DNA of 64,000 nt from Bacteroidales bacterium (lineage in GTDB: Bacteria; Bacteroidota; Bacteroidia; Bacteroidales; P3), in the NCBI GenBank assembly GCA_022482545.1, contig JAKVOZ010000009.1:1-64000 (forward strand). Reading direction: 5' to 3'. Made by a program: the position numbers and the translations under genes. Of the stretch, positions 61,991 through 64,000 are shown piece by piece (position 1 is the first letter of the stretch; each line of letters starts with the position of its first letter). Under the pieces are notes generated by a model, which saw nothing but the letters and a program-made list of their open reading frames with translations, did not search any database and was not told where the DNA came from.

Positions 61991-62431
61991 ATGAAGCGTA
62001 TATTTTTTGTGTTGATTTTTTCAATTATTTCTTCGTTATCTTTTTGTCAAAGCAAGAATGAAGAAAATATTACGGCGAAAAAAAATGACACTGCAATATA
62101 TAATAAAGTTTGGGTGTTGCAACGATTAAACAACAAAAAGATTAAATATGATATGCCGAGCGAAAAGATAACGCTTGTCATAACATCAGAGAATGAATAT
62201 GCAAGTGGAACGAGTGGTTGTAATGCTTATGTTGGTAAAGTTATACGAAAAAAGAATAGATTATATTTTAGAGATATTGGAACAACAAAAATGGCTTGTC
62301 CGGAAGAAACAATAACTAATGAAAGAATATATTTAGATAATTTAACTAAAATAACTTCTTATAAAATCATTGAAGAAGATCTTTACTTATACAATGGAGA
62401 TAGACCGATATTAATTTATAGTAAAGAATAA
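61991..62431 (+). CDS. META domain (HslJ-like) secreted protein
   Basis: The 146-residue exported protein has a signal peptide (MKRIFFVLIFSIISSLSFCQ) and a META domain with VWVLQRLNNKKI, the NAYVGKV region containing the SGCNAY motif (about 77-82), and a Cys in TKMACPEE (about 104). HslJ-type proteins sit in the envelope and are linked to stress or antibiotic tolerance in enterobacteria; the role here is unknown. The gap to meaB is 13 bp, so they are cotranscribed. Confidence 0.85.
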   Translation: MKRIFFVLIFSIISSLSFCQSKNEENITAKKNDTAIYNKVWVLQRLNNKKIKYDMPSEKITLVITSENEYASGTSGCNAYVGKVIRKKNRLYFRDIGTTKMACPEETITNERIYLDNLTKITSYKIIEEDLYLYNGDRPILIYSKE

Positions 62432-62443
62432 TATCTTTTTTAT

Positions 62444-64000
62444 ATGTACAGTAAGGATTCCATACTTTTTGTTGATGTTATATTAACTTTGCATTTGCCT
62501 TATTCATATTGTTATCGTCTTCCACAAGAGATGAATGAAGATATAGCAATAGGACAAAGGGTTGCAGTGCAGTTTGGTAGTAAAAAGATTTATTCAGGTA
62601 TTGTTGTAAATATTACAGATGTTGCTCCAAAAGTTAAAAACATTAAGTATGTTATTGCCATTATTGAAAAAGAAAAGACAGTAACACAAAAACAAATAGA
62701 TTTCTTTAAATGGATAGCAGAATATTATATTGCTTATGTTGGCGATGTTCTTACTGCCGCCTTACCTTCTGCTTTTAGATTGAAAAGTGAAACAGTTGTT
62801 GAAATAAGTCCATACTTTTCTTCTGATATTACCAATCTTGATGATACAGAAAAAGATATTTTGGATTTAGTATTAAATAAAACCAAGATAAATATTGAAG
62901 AATTGGAAGCAAAGTATGAACAGAAAAATATTTTACCAATAATATCTTCAATGATAAAAAAAGATGTTTTGGTTACAGATGAAGAATTGTATTCAAAATA
63001 TACACCTAAAAAAGAGACATACATTATTTTAAATCCAAAATATAAGGAAGATGAAAGTGAATTAAAAGCATTGTTTGAAGAATTTGATAAAAAAGCAGTC
63101 TTTGCTTCACAACGTAATACACTTTTGCTTTATTTGTCATTGATAAAAGATAGAGATAGCATAACAAAGACAGAACTATTAAGTAAAAGATGTTCACTAT
63201 CATCACTAACAACATTATTACATAAGGATATATTACGCAAAGAGTCTAAGATTGTTTCGCGTTTAGAAAATAGAGAAAAGACACAAGAAGTTAGTTCAAT
63301 AGTTTTGAACGAAGAACAGACAATAGCATACAATGAAATAATTAATCATTGGAATGAAAAACCTGTTTCGCTTATTTATGGTGTTACAGGAAGTGGAAAA
63401 ACTGAGATTTATATTAAACTTATTGAAAAAATAATTAAAGAAAAAGGACAAGTGTTGTATCTTATACCAGAAATAGCGATAACAACACAACTAATAACTC
63501 GTTTGCAACAATATTTTGGTAACACAATAGGTGTTTATAATTCTAAGTTTTCTACAATGGAAAGAGCGGAAGTTTGGAATAGAGTAAAAACAGATAAACA
63601 AAACGAAAGGTTTAATATCATATTAGGGTCAAGAAGTGCAGTGTTTTTACCATTTGTAGATTTAAAGATGGTTGTTATTGATGAAGAACATGACACATCT
63701 TTCAAACAAAATGAGCCAGTGCCACATTATAATGGCAGAGATTGTGCTTTGTATCTTGCCAAAATGTTTTCTGCTAAGACAATACTTGCTTCGGCAACAC
63801 CAAATATTGAATCCTATTATTTAGCACAACAAAATATTTATCAACTTCTAACTCTTAAACATCAATATCATAAACTTCCATTACCAGAAATTCAAATTGC
63901 TGATATGAAAGATTGTTATAAATATGGGGAACTTTATGGTATTTTTTCTAAACTTCTTTATGATAATATGATAGAATGTTTGAAAGATAAGAAACAAATA
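62444..64000 (+). CDS. priA: primosomal protein N' (PriA), 5' part
   Basis: The reading frame starts at ATG 62444 (MYSKDSILFVDVILTLHLPYS), 12 bp after the META gene, and runs open to the window end (519 codons). The 3'-DNA-binding domain (about 1-100) carries AIGQRVAVQFGSKKIYSGIV; the helicase core has LIYGVTGSGKTEIYIKLIEK (Walker A, about 310-325) and MVVIDEEHDTSFKQNEP (DEEH box, about 410-424), then ILASATPNIESYYLA. PriA restarts stalled forks. The zinc-binding and C-terminal part lie beyond the window. Confidence 0.95.
   Translation, partial: MYSKDSILFVDVILTLHLPYSYCYRLPQEMNEDIAIGQRVAVQFGSKKIYSGIVVNITDVAPKVKNIKYVIAIIEKEKTVTQKQIDFFKWIAEYYIAYVGDVLTAALPSAFRLKSETVVEISPYFSSDITNLDDTEKDILDLVLNKTKINIEELEAKYEQKNILPIISSMIKKDVLVTDEELYSKYTPKKETYIILNPKYKEDESELKALFEEFDKKAVFASQRNTLLLYLSLIKDRDSITKTELLSKRCSLSSLTTLLHKDILRKESKIVSRLENREKTQEVSSIVLNEEQTIAYNEIINHWNEKPVSLIYGVTGSGKTEIYIKLIEKIIKEKGQVLYLIPEIAITTQLITRLQQYFGNTIGVYNSKFSTMERAEVWNRVKTDKQNERFNIILGSRSAVFLPFVDLKMVVIDEEHDTSFKQNEPVPHYNGRDCALYLAKMFSAKTILASATPNIESYYLAQQNIYQLLTLKHQYHKLPLPEIQIADMKDCYKYGELYGIFSKLLYDNMIECLKDKKQI

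Noticed and set aside
1-64000. Insertion sequences, prophage, toxin-antitoxin or defence systems
   Set aside because: No transposase, integrase, phage structural, restriction or Cas protein motif was found in any long frame.

Overview
The window is a stretch of an AT-rich (roughly 30% G+C by eye) chromosome from the phylum Bacteroidota, most likely a Bacteroidales-type anaerobe. The evidence is a PorP/SprF protein paired with an OmpA-like lipoprotein-type protein, a secreted protein with a type IX sorting domain, an S46 dipeptidyl peptidase, a GH3/beta-lactamase fusion, a LptA/OstA-like protein, weak or absent Shine-Dalgarno sequences, and repeated promoter -7 elements of the form TAnnTTTG, the known Bacteroidota sigma consensus. 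Stops TAA, TAG and TGA all look functional, so the standard bacterial code applies. The species cannot be named from the sequence alone.

Layout. 0-1.0 kb: two small secreted-protein genes, one frameshifted. 1.0-1.5 kb: a regulatory-looking intergenic module with 22-bp palindromic iterons. 1.5-5.3 kb (minus): dapA, class II aldolase and a biotin-enzyme carboxyltransferase. 5.6-13.5 kb (plus): orphan histidine kinase, hemW, alaS, typA and the RNase P RNA gene rnpB. 13.5-14.6 kb: a MaoC hydratase and a small membrane protein. 14.7-18.4 kb (minus): a TIGR02757 protein and a GH3/beta-lactamase fusion. 18.4-25.8 kb (plus): M17 aminopeptidase, pdxA, a tiny membrane peptide, ligA, mtaB and a lipoprotein. 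25.9-28.8 kb: PorP/SprF plus OmpA-like envelope pair. 28.8-30.9 kb: a 620-bp AT-rich spacer and dnaA. 30.9-36.5 kb: Na/Pi symporter, lpdA, rfbC, recQ. 36.6-40.5 kb: a methyltransferase and three glycosyltransferases, probably a surface-glycan cluster. 40.6-51.5 kb: fabG, a Met gamma-lyase family enzyme, T9SS cargo, a BadF-type kinase, purA, a PepSY-like secreted protein, an OstA-like protein, grpE-dnaJ and GH16. 51.8-55.5 kb: a Trk/Ktr K+ channel subunit and an S46 peptidase. 55.8-64 kb: small envelope proteins, tRNA-Arg(CCG), corA, pgk, an SDR, a lipoprotein, meaB, a META-domain protein and the 5' part of priA.

The genes are mostly housekeeping; the carboxyltransferase and MeaB fit a methylmalonyl-CoA/succinate-propionate metabolism. 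The unusual material is between the genes. About ten intergenic regions carry arrays of a modular 21-bp repeat built from a few interchangeable words (AAAGAACTA, CAAAAGACA, AGCAATCCA, AAAGAGATA) joined by TTTAAATGGAAT-like linkers; several of these fold into long perfect hairpins just after genes and probably act as terminators. Two loci 54 kb apart, in opposite orientation, share a homologous module of about 350 bp: a 21-bp-repeat hairpin, then tandem TGTA-N7-TACA palindromes every 22 bp (5 copies in one, 3 in the other), then about 84 bp, then a TACCTTTG promoter element, then an unrelated small secreted protein. This is the best candidate here for an undescribed regulatory system.
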